A stretch of DNA of 64,000 nucleotides from Siphonodentalium dalli (GCA_032622095.1 CP136065.1:53747949-53811948); one strand, 5' to 3'. Numbered from the stretch's first letter, positions 43,788 through 57,325 are shown. The notes: generated from the sequence alone by a model not told the origin. Numbers and translations: made by a program.

Positions 43788-45630
43788 ATAGTGGAATAGA
43801 TTAGTAACAAAATTGTTTACTTTATGACTAAAGTATGAAATTTTGCACATATGTACATATTCACATACTAATTAATATTAGGTATGGAACCACGGTGAAA
43901 TATCACTTTAACCTCTCTTTTAAGGGATTCCCCGGGTTTAAAGAGCGTTTCATAATGATATAATTTACTGAATGTCGCAATTACTCTTACCATGGAATAT
44001 GCAATTACAAATTAGGCATATACAGTAAGTATGACTCTGCGAAATATAATGATACATTTTAGACCCAAATTGGAACCCCCGTCCAAGATGGTCCTCAAAA
44101 TAGCAGCCGTAAGTGGAAAAATTGACATTTTTTTCTCTTATATATTCTTTAACAGTTTCAGCTGTTTGGAACTGGTTGAGAATTTGACTTCATTTTATGA
44201 TGTTCATGTTAACTGATCATTATAGCAATGAAATATGTCATTCATGGGGTTCCATCTCCTTCAAATCCTTAAAAAAATCGATTTTTACAGAATTCAGTAT
44301 AAAATTTCACCAAAAATCAGAAATTTTATCCTAGTCAAATTTCAACAAGAAATGAGTAGAACTGCACAATGCAAGTGATGCATACCATTACTTTTGACTA
44401 TATTAACCCAATGGAATCCAAATTGTCACTTTGGCTAAAAATGGCTGTCAAAATATAATACAATCGCTTGTAAAAAAAAGTTGTGGTTGATGTATAAAAT
44501 TGGATATTATGTCGTAAATACATTGAATACTAACATTTATTATGCATCTTGGTTAAGTGCTACGAGTAAATTACCAAAATATTGGAATTGTCTCTCAAAA
44601 TTCTAACTTATCAGGCTTGGACTATTTGGAACTATCTTTATTTTTTATTATTTGATCCGTCTTAAATGCATCACATTGAGGTGTTTTTAGAAAAAAATAC
44701 TCAAGATGGCTACCAACATGTCCACAATTTTTTTATAGAAAAGTTGGATATTTTCACATATAAACCGAACATTATTCTCTACTCTTCTGCAAAGGAAGCA
44801 AATTGTTATTCACTTTGTTATTAAACATGCTACTTAATCAACTGGCAACTAATGTTCTATTCTGTGGCATGACAATTCTATTTTAAATGATGCAAAATGT
44901 AATTTTGCCGAAAACTTCTTATCGGATTCTGGCCATGTTTTGAATAGAAATGAGCAGCAATCTGAAAATTAACTGAGCGGGGCATAATGATATGCCTACT
45001 CTGGCCCAATATCATGTGACAATTTTGTTCCATTGAGTTGAATATTCACAATCAATGGTATACCTCACTTCATGTGCACAGTTCTGTCCATTTCTTCTTA
45101 AAATGTGACTAGAATCCTAACGGTGATTCTTGGTGAAAGTTCACACCAAGTTCTTTAAAAATCAAATAATTGAGGGATCGGAAGGGACTGTGCATATTTC
45201 ATTGCTTCCATGATCAATTAACATGAAAAATACAAAATAAAGTCACATTTCCGAACCAGTTATATACAGAAGAAACTGATCTAGAAGATATTGGTGAAAA
45301 CACGCCAAATTGTCCTCTTTCAGCTGCCATTTTGACGGCCATCTTGGACGTGGAGTTTCAATTTTACCATTAGCATGTGGCATTATATCTAGCATATATC
45401 TAGCATATTTAGCTTTAATCGCATATTTCATGGTAAGATTAATTGCGACATTTAATAAATTATATAATCACGAAACGCTCTTTCAATTCGGATAATTAAT
45501 GTGAAATTTCAGAGTGGCTCCATATCTAATATCAATAAATTAGTGAATGTGTACATATTGGAAAACGTTCATGCTTTATTCACAATTTAAACAATTGCCC
45601 TGAAAAATGAACTTAATCTACTCCATTAAA
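43788..45630. mobile_element. Fold-back element with ~330-bp arms
   Basis: The left arm (43788-about 44120) is the diverged inverse of the right arm (about 45300-45630); for example 'tttaaagagcgtttcataatgatataattta' mirrors 'taaattatataatcacgaaacgctcttt'. The arms extend through 'ccaagatgg' motifs. The central ~1.2 kb is AT-rich and non-coding. A near-identical solo right arm lies at 19863-20277. Confidence 0.8.
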
Positions 45631-46029
45631 AGTACCCGGGACTCGATGAGAGCCTGGGCGGATCCAGAGAGCAGATCACACTATATGTTGAAGCCTAATG
45701 GTAGTGATGCACTTGCAAAATTTAAAAGGTAAGACTGACCCGCCATCTCGTTCATGGGCGGGTTCATTAATCCCTTAAATGGCGGACAAAAACGTTGGAT
45801 CGTTGGTTATATCACAAGGATAGCTGGCATGTGCAACACGCTGTTTCTGACACTGGGAGTAATATTAGCGATATCTGACTATATACCAAAATCGGTATAC
45901 ATGTATGTATATATTCAGAGGGAAAATAGGACTACTCGGTGGGTCAATATCGTAAATCGGTCAACAATCTGAAACATATTTTAGCACAGGGATCGTGGAC
46001 TTGAAGCTCTAGATCAAATAATAAATAGA
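45631..46029 (+). repeat. ~160-bp family copy and flank
   Basis: One plus-oriented copy ('gactgacccgccatctcgttcatgggcgggttcattaatcccttaaatggcgg') lies at about 45630-45790. The rest is unassigned AT-rich DNA. Confidence 0.6.
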
Positions 46030-46480
46030 GTTTGGTCAATAACACCGGCGTTGGATGACACAGCAAGTAATTTTTCACAACATATGCATTTTACTATCAC
46101 AATGCTTCATATATTATACTGTCCGCATGTGTCCGCCAGGGTTAACCAGACTCTCTTTTCTGGCCCATGTCCTCATTTAAGGGGCAAATGAACCCGGTCG
46201 TAAACGAGATGACGAGTCAATCTTCACAGTTTACGTTTAGTAAGTGTCTCGCTACCATTAGCCATCGACATTTAGTTTGGTGCGGTCTCTGAGTGTGGCC
46301 GGGCTTTCCCTGATTCCCAATTTCGGCATTCAAAGGGTTAATAAAACCGCCGGTGGATGACACGGCAAGTCAATTTTCACAATATATTCTTAGTGTGTAT
46401 CCTATACTACCATCAGGCATCATAGTATACGGTATGTTGGTCCATGGGGCTGTCCGAGCTCCAGTGTTCGCCCTGCCGTT
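46030..46480 (-). repeat. ~160-bp repeat family, inverted copies
   Basis: It reads, in reverse, the same blocks as 43430-43787 ('gagatgacgagtcaatcttcacag', 'ggcattcaaagggttaataaaaccgccgg'). Together with the plus copies at 45.6 kb it makes a loose inverted arrangement. Confidence 0.7.
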
Positions 46481-47389
46481 AGCCATTTTAGCAAATTGCG
46501 AAACAAAATACAAAGTGGCTAAAATAAATATGCTGGTGGCTAAATATATGGCTACAGGCATTTTTCGTGTTGACCGCGGACTGCACGACAATTTATTTTA
46601 AACAAACGAAATTAACCGGCTTAGCACAAGACAATTTAACGTTAGTCACGAGAGCTGACGAGAATGATGAGATTACGTATGTGTTCGATTAGCTATAATA
46701 TCGGGTGTCAGTTTCACGCCTTGGGCAATTACTTAGTGATCGTTTAGAGATAGATCCTTTAGACGCTATGAAAATTGAGTAAACATAGATTTATAAAATG
46801 GCTTCTTGTGTAACATAAGGGATTTATTTTACAGTGTTTTAAACTGATTGCAAAAGAGTGAAGTCATATATACGCCCAATTCAATAGCTTCTCCCATTTC
46901 ATTGACGTTAATGCAGGGGACAGTGTTGAAGGGGACATTGACACTCACGGACATGACATTACAGATGAACCTAAACTTATAATAGGCAAGATGCAGTGTC
47001 AGCCTGCAGGAAGTTTGCGTCTGTTCTGGAGATAATTTGAATAGTAGATTCGCTGATAACGAGGACTCGGAGATCTACTTTAGTTTTACCAAACTATTTG
47101 AGCCGTTATGTAGTGATAAGCAAGTTGTCATAAAGCACTCCAAGCGTTTGGTGGATCATGTAAAACGGTGCTACTCCGTGGTCAGTCAAAAACTGCTAAC
47201 ATTTAAAAATACGAGGCCTGAATTTGCCTGGAGCTAGGCTAGGATTTTGCAGTTTTTAAGGTTCAGATAAAAACAATTTCTCCCAATATGTGGCTAAACT
47301 TTTTCAAAAGTGGCTAACAAAATTGCACAAGTGGCTAAAATAATGGCTACAAAGAATTTCGGCCAGGCCAGGGCAAACACTGCCGAGCT
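46481..47389. other. Intergenic, no gene recognised
   Basis: No gene is supported. The phrase 'agtggctaaaataa(at)atggct' occurs near 46515-46555 and again near 47310-47350, suggesting a diverged duplication. Confidence 0.45.
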
Positions 47390-47506
47390 CCTCCGTACTC
47401 TCTTCTGGCCCATATCGTCAATTAAGGGGTTAATGAACCAGTTATTGAACGAGACGGTGAGTCAATCTTCACCGTTTACATTTAATAGGTGTATGGGTAC
47501 AGTTAG

Positions 47507-47543
<37 letters not shown>

Positions 47544-47770
47544 ATCGGGTCTCTGGGTCTGTCCGGGATCTCCCGGGTTTCTTTTAGTCAATATCGGCAT
47601 TATGGGGTTAATGATCTCGCCGGCGGTTGACACAGCAAGTCATTTTTCACAACCTATGCTTTGTATGTATCCTACTAACATAAGACACCATATTATACTG
47701 CCCATGAGCTCTTGAGGCCGCCCGGGCCTGCCCGGGCTTGCCATGCATGGCGTGTCCGGGCTATAGTCCA
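47390..47770 (-). repeat. ~160-bp repeat family, inverted copies
   Basis: It contains 'gagacggtgagtcaatcttcacc' and 'ggcattatggggttaatgatctcgccggcggttgacacagcaagtc', the inverse of the family at 43.4 kb. A pure (TA)14 tract lies at 47513-47540. Confidence 0.7.
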
Positions 47771-48500
47771 GTGCATTTATGAGAAAATAGGGCTGAACCT
47801 CAAAATAATTGCAACACAAAAGATTTTGTTTTATTTTGGTTGGGAGCATCATAGAGTATACTCAGATAAAAATCAACAAAAATCAACAAAAAACATGCGA
47901 AATGGCCTTTTTGAGGGAAAAAGTGGCGAAAATGATGAAAAATTGGTGAAAAATGGAGATTAACATTTTTTGTTAATAACTCTTGATGTAAACCTACAAT
48001 TGTTATATTTTCACAATGATAAACTGTGGTAAAGTTGTATCCAAGATTTTGTATCATTTTATTCTATAAATATTAAAAGTTGAAAAATTTGCCAAAATTC
48101 AGTGAAAACTGGAAGTCTACAATAACTCTTGATGCAGTTGTAAAATTGTCATAACTGGGCTTGGAACTATTGTTATATAGTTATATCCACAATTGTGGGT
48201 TTTTTCATGTTTGTTAATACAAGCAAATAATCAAAATAATCTAAATAGTTTAGGGTGAAAAGATGTAAAAATGGCAAGAAATCAGAGAAAAATGGAATTT
48301 CACATTATATGCATTAGAAAATTGCCATAGTTGGACTTGGACTGTTGTTGTCAGTTAGTTATATATGGGATTTTCCATCAATTTTGGGCCAGGTTGTGGT
48401 ATCAATGACACTAAGTTGTCCATATCTTGTGGCAAAATAGTGAAAACAGAGAAAAAATATAGAATTTTGAAAAAATAATAAGTCTGGATAGATCGTTCTG
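47771..48500 (+). repeat. Diverged single arm related to the 48.9-51.2 kb fold-back
   Basis: It begins 'tagtccagtgcatttatgag' and 'cctcaaaataattgcaacacaa', as do the arms of the element at 48935-51230, and then diverges. It is AT-rich with A-runs and has no coding capacity. Confidence 0.6.
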
Positions 48501-48934
48501 ATTTTCTGATAAGGCATGTGCACCTATTGCTTTTGCAGTCCGTAACGTTTTACATTTACAACGAATGATGTTCAGTAGTTCTTTTGGAGCTGGTGGTTCC
48601 TCACATTTGATAGGATTAAGCCGCCCATTCTTAACCTGCCATCCCTAATCAGTTGGTTCCAAATTAAGCCCCTTCCAACACTGCACCCGGTGATGGTGTA
48701 TGTAAATGAAATCCTTTTCTACCTAATAGTCTGCCACAGCAGGTTACATCACCTCTGGTCAGCGCTTTGGCAACAGTGATAAGCCTCTGAAACAAGAGTT
48801 GTGGGTCGATATGTACAACGTCGTTGTCGATCTTGAGAGACAGAGCACTCATTATTATTGCTTGGGGTGTTCGCTTGAATACATAACTCATAACATCCCC
48901 CCCCCCATGTTCATAAGGATCTTCCTGCCTATTA

Positions 48935-51230
48935 GTCCAGTGCATTTATGAGAATAAAGTGCAAAACCTCAAACTAATTGCAACACAATGTTTCTTAGCA
49001 GGAATAAGTCTATTAACCAATTATAAACAACATACTAAAATCAAAAAGGATCAAGAAAGGCGAAATTGATAAATTTTGTTAAATAAATTTAGTAAAATTT
49101 GGTAAAATTTTATAGCTTTTCAAAGATGTTTATAAAAAACTTCTTTTCACATGTGCTTCCATTTAGATATCCATTTTGTTGAGTACACAATCCTGATTAC
49201 AGAACAGAAAACATTTTCCAGATACGTTGAGAATTTTTCGAGTTACATGTATGTGCCTCCAAAATTGGGAGTTTGTCTAATTTCGGAGCCTCAATTTCTG
49301 AAGAATTAGCTAAAATCCATATTTTAGGGTCTAGTATTTTAAAAACTAGAGAACAAAGAAGGGATATCTAACTGTTGTATTAGTTGCCTCACTATATTGT
49401 GCACAAAACATGATTTCTTTATGCATCTATGATTGAGAATACAAAAATATTCTTAAACAAAATGTGTGTTCCATTGTATGGACTTAGCCAAATTTGCCTT
49501 GTGACACAGAACTGGTGTGATGAAATACCATATTTGAGGTCATACAACTCAATAAATTTATATCCATATGCCCTGTATTTCGCATAACCTCTTACGTATA
49601 CTAGGTTAAATACACTGTGCTGGAATTGCTAAACACATATGTGTCATAATCAACTTATGGCCCTATGAATCCTTTGTTTTGACTCTTTTCCAAAAATGCC
49701 ATTTTGGACTGTTTTGTGGTGTTTTTGTCCATTTTAAAGTTTTTTTTGTGCACAAATAGTAAACAACAATGAATACAATTAGTGTTTAATGTGTAAAATC
49801 ATTTGAACGTTACTCCTAAAACACTTAGTGTTGGGAAAAATATGATTACATTGGTTATGCCAATCAACAGTCACTGGATTCACATATTTTTCAAGAAACT
49901 GACTCCAAATTTGAATGTTGATAATGGGGTAGGTGAAATCACAAAGGCTATGATCTTGTCACCATATTCTAGTCATTGGAGACAAAGGGTTGTTTTATTC
50001 CAGTTTGTGTAGATTATTCTTGCATGATAAACAGTTTAGTACTTTAATAATTATTAGATGTTTATTTAGAACTTTTATCAGCATGTTATATAGAACCAGC
50101 CCGAAATAATGAATCGACATTGAGTTACAACAAAAAGGATCGTAGCTCTAAATTTGAACATCAAAACAGGAAGCAGTTTACTCTGTATGAAAGAATAAGG
50201 TTTGTAGGAGCTGGTGATGTTAAAGTTTTATGCATCAAGGTCCATATTTTCTAGATTTTGTCAATATGGTTCCCCCTACCCCATTTTTCAGATATTCAAA
50301 CTTGGCATCAGTTTCCAGAAAAATTAGTGAAATTCAGTGACATTCATTGACATATCCAACATAAGGCATTTATTTCAACACTAAAGTGTTTCAGGAGGAA
50401 AGTTCAAATGATTTTGCACATTAAACATACATTGTTTTTACAATTTATACACAAAAACCTTTAAAAATGAACAAAAAACTCCCCAAAATGGCATTTTTAG
50501 ATGAGTCAATTCTAAAGATTAATAGGGCCATAATTTGATTTTCTACACCATGATTTGGGAAATTCCTTTACAATGTGTTTAACGATGTATACTTAAGTGA
50601 TTATGAGAAAGACAGGGAATATGGATATATAATTATTGATTTGTATGACATCAAATATGCTATTTCATCACGCCGGTTCTGGACCACAGACAAATTTGGC
50701 TGTCCATACAATGGTGGAAAACACATTTTGTTTAAGAATATTTTTGTCCTCTCAATCATATATGCATAAAGAAATCATATTTTGTGCACAACCTAGAGAG
50801 GAAATGACTAAAACAACAAGGAATCCCTTCATTATTCTTTATTTTTTTAAATATAAGACCATAAAAAATGGATTCTAACTAATTTTGAGAAATTGAGCCT
50901 CCGAAATTAGACAAACTCCAAATTTTGGAGGCACATCTTTCAAAAAATACTGAACGTATCTCGGAAAGGTTTTCCGTTCTGTAATCAGGGTTGTGCACTC
51001 TACAAAATGGATATATAAATGGAAGCACATGTGAAAGGAAGTTTTTTATAAACATCCTTAAAAAGCTATAAAGTGAGTATTTTACCAAATTTATTTCACA
51101 AAATTCATCAATTTCGCATTTCTTGATTCTTGTTGATTTTTAGTATATTATTTGTGATGGGTTAAAGTACTAATTCCCACTGAGAAACTTTGTGTTGCAA
51201 TTATTTTGAGGTGAAACCATAAATGCACTG
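48935..51230. mobile_element. Large fold-back element, ~1-kb arms
   Basis: The left arm (48935-about 49990) and right arm (about 50220-51230) are diverged inverted copies over most of their length. Shared landmarks include 'tagtccagtgcatttatgag' at the tips, 'ggaggcac' with 'gacaaact', 'tgcatcaa', 'tgcataaagaaatca' and 'aatggcattttt'. The central loop is about 200 bases. The whole is AT-rich and non-coding. RNA from it would form a long, imperfect double strand. Confidence 0.8.
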
Positions 51231-51270
51231 GACTACTAGCCCGGGCAGTAATTAGTCACACCGCAATAAA

Positions 51271-54200
51271 TCTATATCTATCTTAAATCTATATGTATAT
51301 TTGCGAATGTCTGTCTGTCTGTCTGTGTTCTATATAAATTCACAAGGGACCACCTAGATGATACCAAAGGGGTCTACTAGGGATAACTTTTTACGAGAAA
51401 GATAATGGTGCGGGTTAGAATTTTCTAAAGTAACGCCGTTATTGTCAGGGGCCAAAAAGGGGGATGGGCAGAATTTTATCGCCGATTGCCACGAAAATTA
51501 CATATAATCATCCCCATGATATGAAGAATCTAATGCTGTGGTTTACATGTGTCAAAAGAGGCGTCGTTCGAGTCAGGGATGCACGGAAGGAGAGAGGGGC
51601 ACCAACATTGATAAAACTAATTTTAGCGCCGATTTCCACCAAATTGATATATATTCTTCTTCATGATACAAGGAATCTAATTGTGCGATTTAAAGGCACC
51701 AAATTGGTGTCGTTTGAAAGAGATTGGGGGGGGGCACTAAATTTGATAAGAATGGGTTTAGTGGCCAATTGCCAACACACTTATACAAAATCATCCCCAT
51801 GGTATGAGGAATCTAATGGTGTGGCTTAAATCTGTCAAAAGTGGCCTCGTTCGAGTCAGGGGTCCACTGAAAGGGAGAGGGGCACCAAAATTGATACACA
51901 GTATTTTAGCGCCAATTTCCACCAAATTGATACACGTTCTTATCCATGATACGAGGAATCTAATCGTTTTATTTAAAGACACCATATTGGGTGCCGTTTG
52001 GGTGAGCGATGGGGAGCGGAAGGGTGGCCACCAAATTTGATACATTAGCATTAGCACCAAACTTATAAATAATCATCTCCATGATATCAGGAGTCTAATT
52101 GTGTGGTCTACGGGTGTCACAAGTGGGGCCATTCGAGTCAGTGGTGCATAGATGTGAGAGGGCACAAACAATTATAACAATGTTTAGTGCCGATTTCCAC
52201 CAGATTGATACATATTCTTCTCCGTGATACGAATAATCTAATCGTGTGGTTTAGATACACCAAATTGGTTCCCTTTGGATGCGAGATATGGGGACCTTAA
52301 ATTTGATACGAATGTGTATACTCGCCAATTTTCACCAATTATATATATATATGCATCTCCACAATGAGTCTAAGTGTGTGGTTTAATGGTGACAAAAGTG
52401 GCGCCACTTTAATGGACAAAACTGATAAAATAAATATTTTTAGTACCAATTACATTCAAATTCATACACGTTCTTCTCAAATGATACGATGAATCAAATC
52501 GTCATGTCTGTCTTTCTGTCTGTATGTGTTCTATATATAACTCCACGTGGTACAATCGAGATGGCACCAAGGCAGTCCAAGAGGGGTAACTTTTTACGAG
52601 GAAGATAATAGTACGGGTTAAAATTTTCTAAAGTGATGCTGTTGATGTCAGGTGAAGAAAATGGGGAAGGGCGGAAAAATATAAAAACAATATGGGGAAA
52701 CGCATACATGATCACCTCCGCGATATGGCGCTGTTCGAGTCAGCGTTGATTTAATAAACTATTTTAGCGCAGATATCCACCAAATTGATATATTATTCTT
52801 CTCCATGATATGAGGAATATAATCGTGTGATTTAAAGACGCCAAATTGCTGCCGTTTGGGGGGGGGGTCATAACTATGATAAGAAATTGTTTAGTTGATG
52901 ATTACCACCAAACCTATATATGATCATCTCAAGTATATCGTGCATCAATGAGTCTAGTGGTTTAAATATGTCAAAAGTGGCGCCGTTAAAGTCATGCATG
53001 AGGATGGCAGTTGCACCAAAGCTGATACAAATATATTTAGCACTAATGTCCACCAAATTCATACACATTCTTCTCGAATGATACGATGAATTAAATCACA
53101 TTTGGTGTCGTTTGGGTCACGGATGGTGAGATGATCTGCACTATCATTGATAAGATTGCTATTCGCCGATATCCACCTGTAAGTTATATATAGTCACCCA
53201 GGCCATCTCAATATCGTTTTAAGGAGTTTTTGGCGTTCAAATTTCACAATCTCGACAAATGGTGACCAAATTAAGTCACATGAACAATTATATCTTCTCA
53301 ACTCATATTTATATGGGGATGGGAATCAGGGCATTCACAGAATGAGCTAGCAAAACAGATACATATAAGAAGCATTAAAGTATATTTATCATTCTATTTA
53401 AGAGATACATATATTCTTGCAAACTGAGAGACATCGGACCGTCAAAGGTTACATATTAGAATGGCTCATGTATATATTATAACACGATTGAGTCTGTTCA
53501 ATACAGTTTCCACAAAGAAAGTTACAATTTGTCAAGAGATATGGAAATCTATCGAAGGCCTGTTCCAAAATAGTGGTCACAGTGTGCATTCAAATATATT
53601 TTCTTCTGATATAAAAGAAAAAAACAGTCAGTAGCATATCACTTTTCAGGATCCTCCAATACTGACATCTGATACGGGTATATCTGCCCGATACAGCGGA
53701 ATTTTTAGGACAGACTCATCGACTATAACATAAACAACTCAAATTCTCGCTGTATCGGGCACATTTGGCTGATATACCTGCGCAGCAACATTTCTTTTAA
53801 ACTGAGGATATTTAGCCACTATATAGCACCACGAACAGAGGAGCACCTGGACATTTCTTTAAAACATCTGTATCTTCATGGAGATATATGAAAACCAGGT
53901 GTCCTCAAGATCTTAGTCCAACCCACTAGACTGATTGATACATCTCTATATGTAAAACCCAATTGTCGTCTTTTATTTTTGGGAACTAATGTGTTTACGA
54001 TGTTCATGTATCATGTTATAACGTCTGAAGTATACGCTGTTGTAAATAAATAAATACTTCTTTATTGGCGGAACGAATTAATCGCGATAAACAAAATGAC
54101 AATCGACAAGGTGAGCCACTACTTATATTCCATGACTGTGTAAGAATCATGTTTTGTGATGCTATTTGATTATACAATTTATGAGAATATGTGTAACACT

Positions 54201-54289
54201 TTGAGTATTCTCTATTCCTAACAAATATCCACAGCATGCAGAGGGTTTCACATCATTTTAACCTGGGCAACGCCGGGTAACCCTGCTAG
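51271..54289 (+). mobile_element. Helitron-like element(s) with internal tandem array
   Basis: The 3' end is the hairpin CCTGGGCAACGCCGGG, TAACCCTG, then CTAG (54286-54289) followed by T. From about 51440 to 53180 there are many ~170-bp diverged units ('gccgatttccaccaaattgatacacattcttctcc' plus 'gatacgaggaatctaatcgtgtggtttaaa'). A second TCTGTCTG-type 5'-end-like sequence near 52500 suggests two nested or tandem elements. The start near 51271 (TCTATATCTATC) is uncertain. The last ~950 bases match 18234-19100 in inverse. No replicase is present. Confidence 0.7.
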
Positions 54290-54358
54290 TAAATTATAAA
54301 ACAACATGCTTCAAGTCACTATTATAGTCTTTTGGTTAGTACAGCAGCAGTAGCGTGT

Positions 54359-55370
54359 GGGTTAATCTATTCACTTGCCCGATCGCCCATGGGTGCAGAG
54401 GGGTATTCGCTGTCGGTCGGTGCCTTTTTAAATTCTGCGTATAGTTGACAGAACCTATACCACAAGTTAGGGGTTAACAGTGCCATTTCCGCGCAAGCTA
54501 TCGACTTGGGGATTGGAACTTTGGTACGTACATGTCTGTTCTGCACGATAATACATGCCCCCATCTCGCTCGGTCCCTTGATGGCGGTGCGGTAGGCGAG
54601 TGTTATTTTCGGCGTTTGTGCATACATTCATAGCGAATTCGACCGCAGCATATGGGTTAGTTTATTCAATTCCACCAGAGCTAGCGACTTGCCCGACCGC
54701 CCATGAATGATGAGGGGTATTTGCTACATGATATGATGTCCCTTTCCGTGGCCATGTAGCTATAGGGGAGGTGCGATCGGTGACTTTTTTGATTTTGCAT
54801 ACATGTACCTGACGGAACAGGTCGCAAGTTAGGGGTTAACAGTGCCACTTCATCTCGAGCTATCGACTTGGTGAGTGGGACTTTGGTACATACAGATCCA
54901 TTCTGGTCGATAATACTCTCCCCCTCTCGCTCAGTCCCCTGCACATGGTGGCGATGCGGTCGGCGGGTATTATTTTCGGCGATTTTGCGTACTCATAGTG
55001 AATTCGATAGCAGCGTATGGGTTAATTTATTCAATTCCTCTACAGCTAGCGACTTGCCCGATCGCCCATGAATGAAGAGGGGTATTCTCTGCATGATGCG
55101 ATGTCCCTTTCCGCGTCAGACAGCTAGGGGAGGTGCGGCTGGTGTCTTTTAGATTTTGCGTACCTGATGGAACCGGCCGTACGTAAGGGGTTAATCAGGT
55201 TATATAATAGTGCCGTTTTCCGCTCAAGCTATCGACTTGGGTATTGGAACTTTGATACATATATACAGGTCTATTCTGCACGATATATAGTGCATGCCCC
55301 ATCTCGTTCGGACCCCTGGGGGAGGTGCGGTCCGGTACGGACCGGTACGTCGGGTGCGGTCGGATTTTAG
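54359..55370. repeat. ~300-365-bp tandem repeat, 3 copies
   Basis: Copies begin near 54359, 54655 and 55019 with 'gggttaatttattcaattcc' and share 'agcgacttgcccgatcgcccatg', 'taggggttaacagtgcc' and 'gctatcgacttgg'. The first copy is shorter. These GC-richer units stand out from the AT-rich surroundings. Confidence 0.85.
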
Positions 55371-57074
55371 TATAGAACAGGATGGGACCCGTTATATGTG
55401 GATATTACTTCTGTCATTGTGGTTCATGAGCATACCAAAGATCATTCAAATTCGAGTTACAAATGATGACTGGGCTCCAAATTTGTTTGGGACGAACAGA
55501 CACACAAAACGTACTTTTTCGTTTGACACCACCAAACTTCATTTGCGGGCGGTACTCAGAACATGATTGCATGTGTGAACACTTCTGTACCCAAACTGCA
55601 TTTTTTTTTATTCGGAAAATCACGTCCACTTTAAAAATAGAAACTATATAAATGTAAAAGCGACGTTACTCAGATGTAAAACTACCATGCATATATGCCT
55701 ACTGTATATGATACGCAGCTTTATTCTCTACCACCAAAAAGGCCCACAAAATATCGGCACTTATATATACATATGTAGTGATGGGTGGGCCGACATGAGA
55801 TCACATGAGAGCTCACACAAGGTCAACAAGGCCCCGTGCATGGTCACAGACAACAACGTAAGGATATCGTTTAATCCCAAAATGAGCTGACGTACAATGT
55901 AATTGGACAGATATCAAGAGGTCGACTTAGTCTCACTAACTCATCCCAGAACAATATGTATAAACGTAGCAGGCTCTACCAACTCTCATCAAGATTTCTT
56001 TGATAAATCTCCTCATCTGATGTATTCACATTCCTCGTCGTGGGGCTCAGTTATTTGTTAAGCGTCCGTCGATACATTCTTGATTCGTTTATAACGTCCC
56101 AGGCGAGATTGGAAGGACTGGATCCTGGCACCGAGAAGTCATTCTCGGCGGCACTATATACCAACTCCTCGTTTACTGTTACGTCCCATAGTATATACGA
56201 CACATCCTGCGTTCTTGTGTTAAGCTGAACATTAATAATATATTCTAAATATTGGATATCAGCAATTAAGGTAAGTAGTCCAAAGCCAATGGAACTTAAT
56301 TGTGGCGATGTGTGGTTAACACGGGGTTTTCTTTGTCAGTACGGGTACGTTCATACACTCTCAGGCATTCCTTTGTAGGAATTTCGGTACAGAAAGCTAC
56401 AATTTTCCAGAAACCGAACGCAAAAAAGGCTTATAAAATGTATCTGTACCGCAACTAAATACACGAGAAGTAAAACATATGTAGTACCACTATATATAGT
56501 AGCGATCCTATCGAATTTGTCTGAAAATAACATGCAATAATATCGCAAGAATAAATCATACAGGTTTTTAATGCAACGTTAATAGCACCGTTACATGTGG
56601 AACTACCGAAACTTTACTTCTCATGTCGTTAGCTTTGGTAAATATGCATTTTGTATGCATATTATTATGTCATGTTGTCGTTCATATTCTGGCACCATTG
56701 GGTTTTCTATGAGAAAATTCCTGAAAAAAATGTCGTGCAAACTTACAATAAGACTACGTTTACACGCTGGCAAATTTGTCCAGCAAATTTAAAGGCAGTT
56801 CGTTGTAGGGGGGGGGGGCTGTATAGTGCGCCAAGATTGTAAGACAAACTATTTATAAAATGCACATACATCGCCGTTTACTACATATTCACATTGATAT
56901 CTATATGTAATTTCATAAGTTGTTTTAACCGACATTTTTCATAAATTATCCTTCAAATATGACAAGATACAGGCGTGCGTTATATAACTCATGACATTTC
57001 ATTGCCCCAAAAAGCAAATATACAGTTCCTGTCATTCCGAAATCTATCACTCGAAAATGTGAACTTGGTAAGTA
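55371..57074. other. Intergenic, no gene recognised
   Basis: No domain or RNA gene is supported. It contains T- and G-runs (for example 56807-56818). Several frames of 60-70 codons overlap on both strands and look like chance. Confidence 0.4.
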
Positions 57075-57325
57075 GCTACACGTACAGTAATGCCCTAAAT
57101 AATCTACTCCTTATATAACCACAGCAGAATTATGGGTAACTTTTCAGGATTTAGTCGGAAATATGGCTTGTTGCCATTCAGCGGAAAGCTCTCGGGGTAA
57201 CACAGGAGAAAAGGAGCTACAGTAATGCCCTAAGTAATCGACTCCTTAACCAAAGCAGAATTATGTGTGACTTTTCAGGATTTAGTCTGAAATATGGCTT
57301 GTTGCCATTCATCGGAACTTCATGA
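57075..57325 (+). repeat. Tandem duplication, ~138-bp period
   Basis: 'agctacacgtacagtaatgccctaaataat' through 'aaatatggcttgttgccattcagcgg' recurs once, with 'gagctacagtaatgccctaagtaat' through 'aaatatggcttgttgccattcatcgg'. There are two copies with a few substitutions. Confidence 0.85.

Noticed and set aside
52720-52745. tRNA-like B box ('gttcgagtc') suggesting a SINE
   Set aside because: The motif belongs to the repeated unit of the Helitron-like array. No A box, tRNA fold or A-rich tail accompanies it.
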